28,079 nucleotides of DNA. Source: an uncultured bacterium. Its GTDB lineage: Bacteria > Bacillota > Bacilli > Lactobacillales > Lactobacillaceae. The stretch lies in NCBI GenBank assembly GCA_905214235.1, contig CAJMLF010000025.1, positions 1-28,079 on the forward strand, in the 5' to 3' direction. The notes under the pieces were generated by a model. The model was given only the letters and a program-made list of their open reading frames with translations, ran no database searches and was not told the origin of the DNA. Position numbers and translations under genes: made by a program. Below, in pieces: positions 14,904-23,223 of the stretch. Every line of letters starts with the position of its first letter. Position 1 is the first letter of the stretch.

Positions 14904-16553
14904 ATGACTAAAAAACATAATGATGGTTCGCAAGTGGTGAATCCTAATAAGGACGCTCAATCAAAGATGCTAAGCGGTTCCGCTTGGATGACGGTAGGGA
15001 GTATCACCTCGCGAATCTTAGGTGCCGTTTACGTTATCCCTTGGGTAACCTGGCTCGGTGCTTACAGTAACGAAGCTAACGCCCTCTTTGCACAGGGGTA
15101 TAACATTTATAACATCTTCTTAATTATTGCAACGGCGGGGCTGCCCTCCGCAATCTCCAAGATGGTTGCCCACTATAACGGGTTAAATGAATACGGGGTA
15201 AGCCGGCGCCTTTACATCTCGAGCATGTACGTTGCTCTGGCGATGGGGGTTGTTTGTGCGACGGTGATGATGTTTGCCGCCCCAATGATGGATAATGGTG
15301 ACGCAAACGTCATTCCGGTTGTCCGGTCGCTGGCCTGGGCCGTTTTGATCATTCCTGCCCTGGCGATGAGTCGGGGATTCTTACAGGGGTATAACTGGAT
15401 GGCACCGTCGGCCATGTCCCAGTTTGTGGAACAAGTCTTCCGGGTTATCTATATGTTGGCGGCCACCTACCTGATTATGAAAATCCAAAAGGGGAGTTGG
15501 GTAGCGGCCGTTACCCAGTCGACCTTTGCGGCCTTTATCGGGGCAATTGGTGCCATCATGGTCCTGTCCTGGGCCTGGATGAGCCACCGACGGGAGATGA
15601 ACGATCTGATTAGTCAGGGGAGGTCAAACCTGCAGGTGTCGACGATGGAACTGGTCGCCCGGATGGTTTACCAGTCAATCCCGTTTGTCATCATTGAATC
15701 GGGAGTGGCGGTTTACCAGCTAATCGACCAGTTTACCTTCCCCCACATGCTGTTCTGGGTTGGTCACTTTACCCATTACCAGGAAACGATCCTTTACGCC
15801 CTGTTTGCCTTCAACGCTAACAAGCTCTACACGATTATTATTTCCCTGGCGGCAGCCATGGCCGCTACGGTTATCCCGTTGTTAGCAACGGCCCGGGCCC
15901 AAAACGACCTGCAGGGAATCAGAAAGCAGATTGAAAACGTCCTCCTGCTTTTCTACTTCGTAATGATCCCGGCTTCACTTGGCCTGGCAGCGGTGGCCCA
16001 ACAAATTTACACGGTCTTCTACCGCTACGACCAGGCAGGAATTGTGGTCCTCCAATTTGCGGCCTTTGTATCAATTCCAATGGGTCTTTATACCGTTGCC
16101 GCCGCTATGATGCAGGGAATTTCTGAGAACCGGCGGATGATGAAGTTCTTAGGAATCGGTATTATTATCAAGCTGCTTTTGCAGTACCCATGTATTAAGC
16201 TTTTGCAGGGGTTGGGACCACTACTTGCCACCTGCCTGTCAATGTTTGTGATTGACTACATGATTCTGCACTCCTTTAATATGGAGTTTGGCCTTCACTT
16301 CTACAAGATGTCCAAGCCCACTAACCAGATTCTTTGCTACTCAATCATTATGTTCGTGGTCACCAAGGCATTCATGCTCCTGACTGGCCACTTCGTAAGT
16401 CCCTACGGTCGGTTTACGGCTTTCTTTACCCTGATCTTAGGGGTAATGCTGGGCGTCGGGGTCTTTGCCTTCCTCGCTCTCAAGTTCCGTTTAACGGACC
16501 AGATTATTGGTCCCCGGTCCGCAGCTCTTCGGCAAAAATTGCATATTCGTTAA
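14904..16553 (+). CDS. MOP-family lipid-linked precursor flippase (MurJ/YtgP/SpoVB-like)
   Basis: 549 residues with about 14 membrane segments and a charged cytosolic N-terminus. The pattern SGSAWMTVGSITSRILGAVYVIPW, then YNIYNIFLIIATAGLPSAISK, followed by GFLQGYNWMAPSAMSQFVEQ, is the polysaccharide/lipid II flippase subfamily found in Gram-positive bacteria (YtgP/Amj-redundant group). It would move undecaprenyl-linked wall precursor across the membrane. Choice between lipid II and another lipid-linked glycan is open; no glycan cluster surrounds it, which favours a housekeeping wall role. GGCAGGAA lies about 12 bases before the ATG. Confidence 0.87.
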   Translation: MTKKHNDGSQVVNPNKDAQSKMLSGSAWMTVGSITSRILGAVYVIPWVTWLGAYSNEANALFAQGYNIYNIFLIIATAGLPSAISKMVAHYNGLNEYGVSRRLYISSMYVALAMGVVCATVMMFAAPMMDNGDANVIPVVRSLAWAVLIIPALAMSRGFLQGYNWMAPSAMSQFVEQVFRVIYMLAATYLIMKIQKGSWVAAVTQSTFAAFIGAIGAIMVLSWAWMSHRREMNDLISQGRSNLQVSTMELVARMVYQSIPFVIIESGVAVYQLIDQFTFPHMLFWVGHFTHYQETILYALFAFNANKLYTIIISLAAAMAATVIPLLATARAQNDLQGIRKQIENVLLLFYFVMIPASLGLAAVAQQIYTVFYRYDQAGIVVLQFAAFVSIPMGLYTVAAAMMQGISENRRMMKFLGIGIIIKLLLQYPCIKLLQGLGPLLATCLSMFVIDYMILHSFNMEFGLHFYKMSKPTNQILCYSIIMFVVTKAFMLLTGHFVSPYGRFTAFFTLILGVMLGVGVFAFLALKFRLTDQIIGPRSAALRQKLHIR

Positions 16554-16555
16554 AT

Positions 16556-16592
16556 AAAAAAGGTTGAAGAAATTTTCTCCAACCTTTTTTAT
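16556..16592. terminator. Bidirectional terminator flippase/nnrD
   Basis: AAAAAAGGTTG / CAACCTTTTTT with inner AGAAA/TTTCT pairing. Confidence 0.88.
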
Positions 16593-16620
16593 TATGGGGC
16601 AAAATTAATTTCCCGGGAAA

Positions 16621-17481
16621 TTAATTCAAGAAACCAATGTGGTGTTCGTTTGGTGCCTGTTCCATCTTCTTCATGAAAGTCGGCAGGGCTCGACTGATCT
16701 GGTGGGGCAGGACAATGTATTGGCTCTCCGCAATCTTCTCGGCAATTGCGCTGTGGGCGTAAACGGCAGCCAAGACAGCGTTAGTAACGTCCTGGTGGAA
16801 TTCGGCAGTGAAACCACCGACCATTCCGGCCAGGGTATCACCCATCCCACCAACGGCCTGGGCCGGGGTCCCAATCGTCAACTGGTAAACCTCATTGGTG
16901 GTATAGATCTCCGTGTGGTGCTTCTTAAGAACGACGGTTGCGTTGAGCTGGTCCCGGACAGCACGGTTTTTCTCTTCGGTTTGTTCGCCAATCTTGATAC
17001 CGGAGAGTCGTTGCCATTCCATTTCATGCGGTGTGTAGATTACGTTGGCGGCCGGCTGGGAAATATTTTCCCGGGCCATCAGGGTAATGGCGGAACCATC
17101 AATGACCAGGTTCTGCTCAGGCTTGACACTGGCAAAAACGTTCTTAAGAATGTGTTTGCTGGTTTCGTCGTCACCCAGGCCGGGGCCAACAACCACCGTA
17201 GTTGCGGCACTGACCAGGCTGGCGACCTGTTTATCGTTAGTGAAGTCGGCAAACATTGCTTCCGGTAGTTGGGCGTGGAGGGCGCCGGAGTTACTAGCGT
17301 CGGTTGCCGTCGTCACCAGGCCCGCCCCTGCGCACACGGCGGCCGTTGAAGCCATGATGATGGCCCCACCAAAGTTACGGTTACCCCCTACCAGGGTTAC
17401 CTTGCCAAAGGTTCCCTTAAAACTGTTGGCCGGCCGGGGCTTAATCACTTGGTGAAGAATTTGATCGGAAAGTTTTTTCAT
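16621..17481 (-). CDS. nnrD: ADP-dependent NAD(P)HX dehydratase
   Basis: 286 residues, ribokinase-like fold (YjeF C-terminal/YxkO family). Repairs hydrated NADH and NADPH. Visible: GKVTLVGGNRNFGGAIIMAS near the N-terminus, VVGPGLGDD, LVIDGSAI (D128), YTPHEMEW, and the catalytic GTPAQAVGGMGDTLAGMV with D215. No NnrE epimerase domain is fused, as usual in Firmicutes. AAAGGAG lies about 9 bases before the ATG. Divergent from pepV; the 88-base spacer holds small inverted repeats (GTAA-CGC-TTAC; TAATG-GTAT-CATTA) but no convincing full promoter. Confidence 0.92.
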   Translation of the reverse strand: MKKLSDQILHQVIKPRPANSFKGTFGKVTLVGGNRNFGGAIIMASTAAVCAGAGLVTTATDASNSGALHAQLPEAMFADFTNDKQVASLVSAATTVVVGPGLGDDETSKHILKNVFASVKPEQNLVIDGSAITLMARENISQPAANVIYTPHEMEWQRLSGIKIGEQTEEKNRAVRDQLNATVVLKKHHTEIYTTNEVYQLTIGTPAQAVGGMGDTLAGMVGGFTAEFHQDVTNAVLAAVYAHSAIAEKIAESQYIVLPHQISRALPTFMKKMEQAPNEHHIGFLN

Positions 17482-17569
17482 TATAAAAGTCTCCTTTAGA
17501 TTTTGTAACGCTTACTTTAATGGTATCATTATTTTAGCGTTAATGATTACTTCGATGGAGGGATAAATT

Positions 17570-18970
17570 ATGACAGATTGGCTCAAGGCAGCAGAAAGCC
17601 AGAAGAAGGACTATTTAACGGATTTAATTTCCTTAATGAAGATTCCAAGTGTTAGAGACGACGATGCAGCAACGGACGAATACCCACTCGGACCCCGGCC
17701 GGCCCAGGCACTGAAGGCCTTTTTGGAAATGGCTGACCAGGATGGCTTTAAGACCAAGAACATTGATAACGTGGTCGGTTATGCCGAATGCGGTACGGGT
17801 GACGATACCCTGGCGATCCTGGCCCACGTTGACGTGATGCCCGCCGGCAAGGGCTGGGATACGGATCCCTTTGACCCGGTAATTAAGGATGGTAATCTCT
17901 ATGGTCGGGGGGCTTCCGACGATAAGGGCCCTGGAATGGCGGCATACTACGCCCTCAAGTATTTGAAAGACCAGGGGACTAAGTTTAACAAGCGGGTCCG
18001 CTTTATCGTCGGTACGGACGAAGAAAGCAACTGGACTGGGATGCACCGCTACTTTGAAGTGGAGCCCGCACCGACCCTTGGCTTCTCACCGGATGCTGAG
18101 TTCCCGGTTATCAACGGCGAAAAGGGCCAAGTCTCCCTCCTCTTGTCCGTGCCGGCCAGCAATGATGGCGCCTTCCAACTTAAGAGCTTCAAGTCGGGTC
18201 TGCGGTTCAACATGGTTCCGCGCGAGGCAGTGGCGGTAATTACGGCTGCTGACAACCAGCAAATTCGGGATGACTTTGCCCGCTTTGTTGGTGAGAACCC
18301 GATTTCCGGTAACATTGCGGAAAATGGGGATGAACTGACCATCACCGTGGTTGGGAAGGCCGCACACGGAATGGAGCCGGAAAAGGGGATCAATGCCGGA
18401 ACTTACCTGGCAAACTTCCTTGACCAGTATGACTTTGCCAAGGGGGCGAAGAGCTTCATCCACTTCCTGGGTAAGTACCTGCACCTTGATACCCGGATGG
18501 ACGGCTTTGACGGCGCCTTCACCGATCCCGTAATGGGTGAGCTGACGATGAATGCCGGGATTTTGAACTTTGACCTTGAAAACGGTGGGGCCATCAATAT
18601 GAACTTCCGTTTCCCAAAGGGCATTTCACCGGACCAGTTACAGGCAACCGTTGAAAAGGTCGCCACGCCACTTGGAATTGCTGTTAAGCAGGAACCTGCC
18701 CAAGAACCTCACTACGTTGACCCGGATGACCCAATTGTTAAGACCTTAATGGAGGCGTACATCAACCAGAGTGGTGACAAGAACGCCCAACCGGAAGTTG
18801 TCGGCGGTGGGACCTATGGTCGGCTGATGAAACGGGGCGTTGCCTTTGGGGCCCTGATGCCGAACACGCCAAACACGATGCACCAGGCAAACGAATACCA
18901 GCCAGTCGATGACCTGATTAAGTCGATGGCAATTTACATGGAAGCTATTAAGAATTTGGTAAGCGACTGA
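17570..18970 (+). CDS. pepV: Dipeptidase PepV (M20 metallopeptidase)
   Basis: 466 residues. Cytosolic two-zinc aminodipeptidase finishing casein-type peptide breakdown. Metal and catalytic residues by motif: H86 and D88 (LAHVDVMP), D118 (GRGASDDKG), E151-E152 (GTDEESN), D175 (SPDAEFP) and a C-terminal His in MHQANE. The inserted lid domain (about 185-385) carries VGKAAHGMEPEKG. GGAGGG lies about 8 bases before the ATG. No terminator follows before the usp promoter. Confidence 0.96.
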   Translation: MTDWLKAAESQKKDYLTDLISLMKIPSVRDDDAATDEYPLGPRPAQALKAFLEMADQDGFKTKNIDNVVGYAECGTGDDTLAILAHVDVMPAGKGWDTDPFDPVIKDGNLYGRGASDDKGPGMAAYYALKYLKDQGTKFNKRVRFIVGTDEESNWTGMHRYFEVEPAPTLGFSPDAEFPVINGEKGQVSLLLSVPASNDGAFQLKSFKSGLRFNMVPREAVAVITAADNQQIRDDFARFVGENPISGNIAENGDELTITVVGKAAHGMEPEKGINAGTYLANFLDQYDFAKGAKSFIHFLGKYLHLDTRMDGFDGAFTDPVMGELTMNAGILNFDLENGGAINMNFRFPKGISPDQLQATVEKVATPLGIAVKQEPAQEPHYVDPDDPIVKTLMEAYINQSGDKNAQPEVVGGGTYGRLMKRGVAFGALMPNTPNTMHQANEYQPVDDLIKSMAIYMEAIKNLVSD

Positions 18971-18987
18971 GTTGAATAACGACTTTG

Positions 18988-18996
18988 TGATAAAAT
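18988..18996 (+). promoter_or_regulatory. Extended -10 of the universal stress gene
   Basis: TGATAAAAT; no good -35. About 30 bases before the ATG. Confidence 0.4.
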
Positions 18997-19025
18997 AAGT
19001 GTATCAATTAAGTGGGGGTGTCAAT

Positions 19026-19523
19026 ATGACTTATCAAAAGATTTTAGTAGGAATTGATGGTTCTAAGCAGGCCGACATGGCATTTGACAAGGCTGTCGAG
19101 ACGGCCAAGCTGAACAAGGCTCAGTTGTACTTGCTCAGTGTGATTAATGGTGAAAAGATTCCATCTGGCGGCCCGAACGGCTACAGCCTTGTTGACCGGA
19201 GCATCTACCAGCCGGCAATTGATACGATGGAAAAGCGGCTGAATGAATACAAGAAGAAGGCACAGGCTGCCGGTATTACCAACGTCGTTACCGAAGTCAA
19301 GGTTGGTAACGCTAAGTTAGAGCTGGCCGAAAACTACCCAAAGAATAATGGTATTGACCTAATTGTCATTGGGGCAACTGGTTTGAACATGATTGGGCGG
19401 CTGATCGTTGGTTCCACGGCTGCGTACACTATTCGGGAAGCCCCTTGCGATGTCACCGTTGTTAAGACGGATAAGGACAATAAAAAGGTTGACCTGAAGA
19501 AGAACAGCTACTTAGAAATTTAA
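19026..19523 (+). CDS. Universal stress protein (UspA family, ATP-binding type)
   Basis: 165 residues. YQKILVGIDGS at the N-terminus and the nucleotide motif G-x2-G-x9-GS (GATGLNMIGRLIVGS) near 120-136 indicate the ATP-binding subclass. Lysine-rich C-terminal tail. GGGGGTG lies about 6 bases before the ATG at 19026; the open frame extends 9 codons further up through that site and is rejected. Role in stress survival is known for the family; the trigger here is unknown. Confidence 0.92.
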   Translation: MTYQKILVGIDGSKQADMAFDKAVETAKLNKAQLYLLSVINGEKIPSGGPNGYSLVDRSIYQPAIDTMEKRLNEYKKKAQAAGITNVVTEVKVGNAKLELAENYPKNNGIDLIVIGATGLNMIGRLIVGSTAAYTIREAPCDVTVVKTDKDNKKVDLKKNSYLEI

Positions 19524-19546
19524 TCACCAACAATGTTAATTAAAGG

Positions 19547-19584
19547 AAACGGGGCGCGGCAAGAGAATGCCAAGCCCTGTTTTG
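19547..19584 (+). terminator. Terminator of the universal stress gene
   Basis: AAACGGGGC..GGCA / TGCC..GCCCTGTTT, followed by a short T-rich stretch. Imperfect but GC-rich. Confidence 0.6.
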
Positions 19585-19613
19585 ACTATTAAGTGTCAAG
19601 AAACGGGCAATTA

Positions 19614-19623
19614 GTTTACGTAA
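19614..19623. repeat. Small palindrome TTTACGTAAA upstream of the large transpeptidase
   Basis: Perfect 10-base palindrome, extendable as TTA-N-TTTACGTAAA-N-TAA, in the AT-rich stretch about 70 bases upstream of the -10. Possibly a regulator site; no known consensus matched. Confidence 0.3.
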
Positions 19624-19688
19624 ATAAGACATTTGTTACAGAAAGATTTCAGAAATAAGAAATAAAGTGTGCTAAATGTCATAAATGC

Positions 19689-19697
19689 TGGTACAAT
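19689..19697 (+). promoter_or_regulatory. Extended -10 promoter of the large L,D-transpeptidase
   Basis: TGGTACAAT, an extended -10, 53 bases before the ATG. The -35 region is weak. Confidence 0.5.
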
Positions 19698-19707
19698 ATG
19701 ATCGTTA

Positions 19708-19726
19708 TCTTTAGTTCGACTAAAGA
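19708..19726. promoter_or_regulatory. Operator-like inverted repeat in the transpeptidase leader
   Basis: TCTTTAGT-TCG-ACTAAAGA: perfect 8-base arms around a 3-base centre, at about +5 to +23 of the expected transcript. The 3-base centre makes it a poor RNA hairpin and a good dimeric protein site. Confidence 0.45.
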
Positions 19727-19750
19727 AAATAAATTTTAGGGAGTTTGAAA

Positions 19751-21142
19751 ATGCAATTGAAAGCAAGACGTTTAGTTATTGCAATTATTGCTGTTGTAAT
19801 TGTTCTATTAGGCGTAATAATGACGTGGCACCAACACACGCATTTCAACCGCAACACAACGGTTAACGGGGTCGCAGTTGGTGGAATGACCACGGATGAG
19901 GCCTACCAAAAGGTTAAGGCTACCGACCGGAGCAATGATGTTTACCTTGATGGTAAGTTGATTTACGACGGTCAGGCAAGTGGCTCTGGTATTACCAGTG
20001 CTGACAAGGATAAGTTTGTGACGGCACAAAAGGAACAGCGGACCTTCTTCCCCAGTGGTAAGAAGCAAAACGTCCTGGTTACGCCAGAACATTCCAGTAA
20101 CCAGACGAGTGCAATGCGGGATGCCGTTGAAACAGCCGTTTCTGAGATGAACAAGGGACGGAAGGCACCGGTTGACGCCTATGCTAAGCTGGAAAATGGC
20201 AAGATTAGCACCATTGCTGCGAAGAAGGGGAACCAGTATGATGCTAAGAACTTACTGAAGCAGTTTGACAATAAGAAGAATAATGGGACGATTCGTTTAA
20301 CCGCCCACTACACCAAGCCGTTAACCGCTGACAGCAAGACGGTTCAAAACGAAAAGGCAAAGTTGAAGGACCTGGTTAACAAGAAGGTTAATTACAAGGT
20401 CGAAAACGAAACCTACAAGTTAAACTCTAACGACATTATCACAAGTGCCACCTACCAAAATGGTAAGTACAGCTTTGATACTCACGCTGTTAACAGCCAG
20501 ATTGCTAAGATCAACAATAAGCAGGCAACGCTGGGTAAGTCGTTCAAGTTTAGGACCCACTCCGGTAAGGAAATTACCACTTCTGACAAGGGTTCCTATG
20601 GTTGGAAGATCAGTGACCAACGTGCCGGCCAATCTTTAGCTCAAGCGGTTGCGGACGGTAAGAAGACGGTTAATGCCAAGGCTGATATTTACGGAATCGG
20701 CTACAACCGGCGGGGGACTGGCTATGGTGTTACCGCTAATAACGGTATTGGCAACACCTATGTTGAACTGTCACTGGCTGACCAACACGTATGGTTCTAC
20801 AAGAATGGTAAGTGTGTCTTTGATGCTGACGTGGTAACGGGGAGTAATACGCCAGGCAACCGGACACCAAAGGGCGTTTGGTACATCATGTACCAGCAAT
20901 CACCAGCTACTCTGCGGGGCTCCAACGATGATGGATCACTGTACAGTAGCCCAGTTCAATACTGGTCACCATTTACTGATACCGGCTGTGGCTTCCACGA
21001 TGCCAGCTGGCGGAACAACTGGTCCAAGACGGAATACCTGACCACGACTGGTGGCTCACATGGTTGTGCAAACATGCACCCGGCAGATGCTGGAACGGCA
21101 TACCACGACATGGAAATCAACGAACCAGTGGTTATTTACTAA
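19751..21142 (+). CDS. Membrane-anchored L,D-transpeptidase with PG-binding domain
   Basis: 463 residues. An N-terminal membrane segment (about 8-25), then an extracellular region with the TVNGVAVGGMTTDEA repeat typical of the PG_binding_4/VanW-like module, and a YkuD domain from about 334 with TGGSHGCANM; C439 is the nucleophile. Functions outside the membrane in peptidoglycan cross-linking or modification. AGGGAG lies 8 bases before the ATG at 19751. Preceded by an extended -10 and an operator-like palindrome; own terminator. Larger and differently built than the small L,D-transpeptidase at 3365. Confidence 0.92.
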   Translation: MQLKARRLVIAIIAVVIVLLGVIMTWHQHTHFNRNTTVNGVAVGGMTTDEAYQKVKATDRSNDVYLDGKLIYDGQASGSGITSADKDKFVTAQKEQRTFFPSGKKQNVLVTPEHSSNQTSAMRDAVETAVSEMNKGRKAPVDAYAKLENGKISTIAAKKGNQYDAKNLLKQFDNKKNNGTIRLTAHYTKPLTADSKTVQNEKAKLKDLVNKKVNYKVENETYKLNSNDIITSATYQNGKYSFDTHAVNSQIAKINNKQATLGKSFKFRTHSGKEITTSDKGSYGWKISDQRAGQSLAQAVADGKKTVNAKADIYGIGYNRRGTGYGVTANNGIGNTYVELSLADQHVWFYKNGKCVFDADVVTGSNTPGNRTPKGVWYIMYQQSPATLRGSNDDGSLYSSPVQYWSPFTDTGCGFHDASWRNNWSKTEYLTTTGGSHGCANMHPADAGTAYHDMEINEPVVIY

Positions 21143-21154
21143 GATTTAAAATGT

Positions 21155-21193
21155 AAAGAGGATTTCGGCGAAGCACCGAAATCCTCTTTTTTT
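21155..21193 (+). terminator. Terminator of the large transpeptidase gene
   Basis: AAAGAGGATTTCGG / CCGAAATCCTCTTT with a short loop, then T-run. Confidence 0.93.
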
Positions 21194-21205
21194 AGTAAAA
21201 AAGTG

Positions 21206-21257
21206 CCTCCTCATCAATTGTCCGTATTTAATAAATAAGGATAACGATGAGGAGAGG
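21206..21257 (+). promoter_or_regulatory. Inverted repeat able to hide the glucosaminidase ribosome site
   Basis: CTCCTCATC (21207-21215) is perfectly complementary to GATGAGGAG (21246-21254), which contains the ribosome site AGGAG. Inside, TTGTCC pairs with GGATAA with one G-U. In RNA this would be a long hairpin closing over the start region. No obvious promoter lies between the previous terminator and the left arm, so a DNA operator is the alternative. Confidence 0.5.
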
Positions 21258-21262
21258 ATATT

Positions 21263-22360
21263 ATGAAACGACAACTTATTATTGGACTAATGGCGGGACT
21301 AACGATCTTCGGAAATGCTTCGGGTGCCTTGGCCGCAAGCGTCTCTGAGGATGCTTACCAGGATGCTAGACAAGCCGTTTTGAACCGCCAGTTGGTTGAC
21401 GAAAACCAGGTTAAGCAACGCGGTGATGAGTATGCCAGTGCCTTCTTGTCAGCCCTTGCGCAAGTGGGACAGGTGTATGAGCAGGCCTTTCGCCAGGGGG
21501 TGAATGATGGCCTCCAGGGGCATCCTGCACAACCAGGTGGGGACGATGTGGCTGTTACTGCCTACCAGCGGGGCTTTGCACGGGGGCAAAACTTTCGCAG
21601 CGGAAACCAGCCGGCACCCAGCGATGGCGAAGTCACGACTAATGGGGGGATGGCTGATAACCAGCTGCCGGAGGAAAGTGGTCCGGACTCTAGTGAATAC
21701 CCCTTGAAGCACCCTTCACCGGCCCAGGCCGCCTTTATTGCCCGAATTGCTAAAGATGCGCAGCGGATTGGGGCAGAGTTTGACCTCTACCCGTCAATCA
21801 TAATTGCCCAGGCCGCTTTGGAGAGTAACTGGGGAACGAGTGACCTGGCTCGTAAACCCTACCATAACTTATTTGGGGTCAAGGGCGCGTTTCAAACACG
21901 GTCTGTTTTGCAACCAACCGTTGAATTTGATAAGGAGGGGCACCGGCACGAGATTAAGGATTACTTCCGTTGGTATGATAACGACTACCAGTCCCTCCAT
22001 GATTACGCCCAGACGTTGGAAGATCCCTTGTACGATGGTGTTCACCGGCGGGCCGCGAAAAGCTACCGGCAAGCGACCCGTGCCCTCCTGGGAAGGTACG
22101 CGACCGATCCCCATTATGACCGGAAACTCAACGAAATTATTAGTAACTTCCAGCTTACCAAGTATGACCACCAACCACAGCGGACTGCTATGCACCGGCC
22201 GGCGGTCTTTAAGGAACCACCGATGGCCCCGACTAGTAGTCATGAGGTAAAGGCGAGCCGGGTCCACCATCCCCACCGGGTCACCTGGCTATCAATTTTG
22301 GGTGGGGCTGGATCTGCCGGCGCCATTACCCTCCTTCGTCGCTTTGCCTTGGTGAAATAA
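21263..22360 (+). CDS. Secreted N-acetylglucosaminidase (GH73)
   Basis: 365 residues. Signal peptide (MKRQL, hydrophobic run, GALAAS; cleavage near 25). About 30-115 holds two short YxxGxxxG-like units (AFRQGVNDGLQG and AYQRGFARGQN) of unknown role, then an acidic linker. GH73 spans about 150-298: IIIAQAALESNWGTSDLA with E187 as probable catalytic acid, and YHNLFGVKG. Hydrolyses the glycan backbone in wall turnover or cell separation. The C-terminus has a hydrophobic run (WLSILGGAGSAGAITLL) and RR, like a sortase tail, but no LPxTG precedes it, so membrane anchoring is likelier. Ribosome site AGGAG 8 bases before ATG. Confidence 0.9.
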   Translation: MKRQLIIGLMAGLTIFGNASGALAASVSEDAYQDARQAVLNRQLVDENQVKQRGDEYASAFLSALAQVGQVYEQAFRQGVNDGLQGHPAQPGGDDVAVTAYQRGFARGQNFRSGNQPAPSDGEVTTNGGMADNQLPEESGPDSSEYPLKHPSPAQAAFIARIAKDAQRIGAEFDLYPSIIIAQAALESNWGTSDLARKPYHNLFGVKGAFQTRSVLQPTVEFDKEGHRHEIKDYFRWYDNDYQSLHDYAQTLEDPLYDGVHRRAAKSYRQATRALLGRYATDPHYDRKLNEIISNFQLTKYDHQPQRTAMHRPAVFKEPPMAPTSSHEVKASRVHHPHRVTWLSILGGAGSAGAITLLRRFALVK

Positions 22361-22412
22361 AGAAGCTGAAAAAGCATCAGGGCCCTCTGATGCTTTTTCA
22401 GCTTCTTTTTAT
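22361..22412. terminator. Bidirectional terminator GH73/deoxynucleoside kinase
   Basis: Perfect 20-base arms, AGAAGCTGAAAAAGCATCAG and its complement, around GGCCCT, with T-tract. Confidence 0.93.
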
Positions 22413-22415
22413 TTA

Positions 22416-23048
22416 TTAACGGATTGTCTTGAGCCGGTCATCGATCATTGCCAAGACAGTCTTAACGTTGGCCGGATCTTCCAGGTCGTATTTTTCTAGG
22501 TCAATCTTCATCTTAGGACTCGCATCGTAGTCCTTGTACCACTGCTTGTAGGCACTCCACATCTTGTAGTAGTAGTCCTTCAGTTCGGGGTTGTTGTCGA
22601 TCTGTTCGTAGTCACGACCCCGCTTCTTGATCCGGTAAAGGATTGTTTCAAAGTCAGTCTCGGAATATACCATCAGGTCCGGAGCCTTCTTTGGCAGCTG
22701 CTGGAGATCTTTCATCATGTTGTCCAGTAAGGTCAGGTAGACTTCAAGCTCGGTATCCGTGATGTTGCCTTCCGCATTGTTTTCGCGGGTGAATAGGGCA
22801 TCTTCGTAGATTGAACGATCCAATACGTTGTTGTCGTCCGCCAAGGCCTGTTTGATCATTGAAAACCGCTTATTAAGGAAATAAATTTGCAGTAAGAAAC
22901 CATATTGCTTTTGATCCTTATAGTATAACGGCAAGACCGGGTTATTACCGACCGGTTCAAAAAATGCTTTAGTGTGGAGGTGTTCGGCGATTTTACCCGT
23001 TAAGGTTGTTTTCCCGACACCAATCATTCCTGCTGTAATTATCACCAT
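22416..23048 (-). CDS. Deoxynucleoside kinase (dAK/dGK family)
   Basis: 210 residues. ATP-dependent phosphorylation of deoxynucleosides for salvage, a pathway many lactobacilli rely on. P-loop GMIGVGKT at 7-14, the DRSIYEDALF motif (ERS/DRS-type) with the catalytic-site region, and a lid with RIKKRGRDYE. Only one gene is present, whereas some lactobacilli carry adjacent dAK and dGK paralogues. AGAGGGG lies about 7 bases before the ATG. Confidence 0.92.
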   Translation of the reverse strand: MVIITAGMIGVGKTTLTGKIAEHLHTKAFFEPVGNNPVLPLYYKDQKQYGFLLQIYFLNKRFSMIKQALADDNNVLDRSIYEDALFTRENNAEGNITDTELEVYLTLLDNMMKDLQQLPKKAPDLMVYSETDFETILYRIKKRGRDYEQIDNNPELKDYYYKMWSAYKQWYKDYDASPKMKIDLEKYDLEDPANVKTVLAMIDDRLKTIR

Positions 23049-23066
23049 AATGGCCCCTCTTTACTT

Positions 23067-23095
23067 TTTTTAGCACAAGAACCATCTTACTACAA
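23067..23095 (-). promoter_or_regulatory. Promoter of the deoxynucleoside kinase gene
   Basis: Minus strand TTGTAG, 17 bases, TAAAAA with TGC before it (extended -10). Confidence 0.5.
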
Positions 23096-23223
23096 AATAT
23101 GGGGGATTCCCACCGTAAATTCACAATATTTGGCTGTGGAAAATCATCACTAGCAAAAATATTTGAAAATTATGGGGAAAACCCGGAAAATAGAAGGGGA
23201 TAATTACTGTAAGGAAGATAATA

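Noticed and set aside
17500..17530. cre-like sequence TTGTAACGCTTAC between nnrD and pepV
   Set aside because: One base short of the cre spacing, so it does not fit the consensus.
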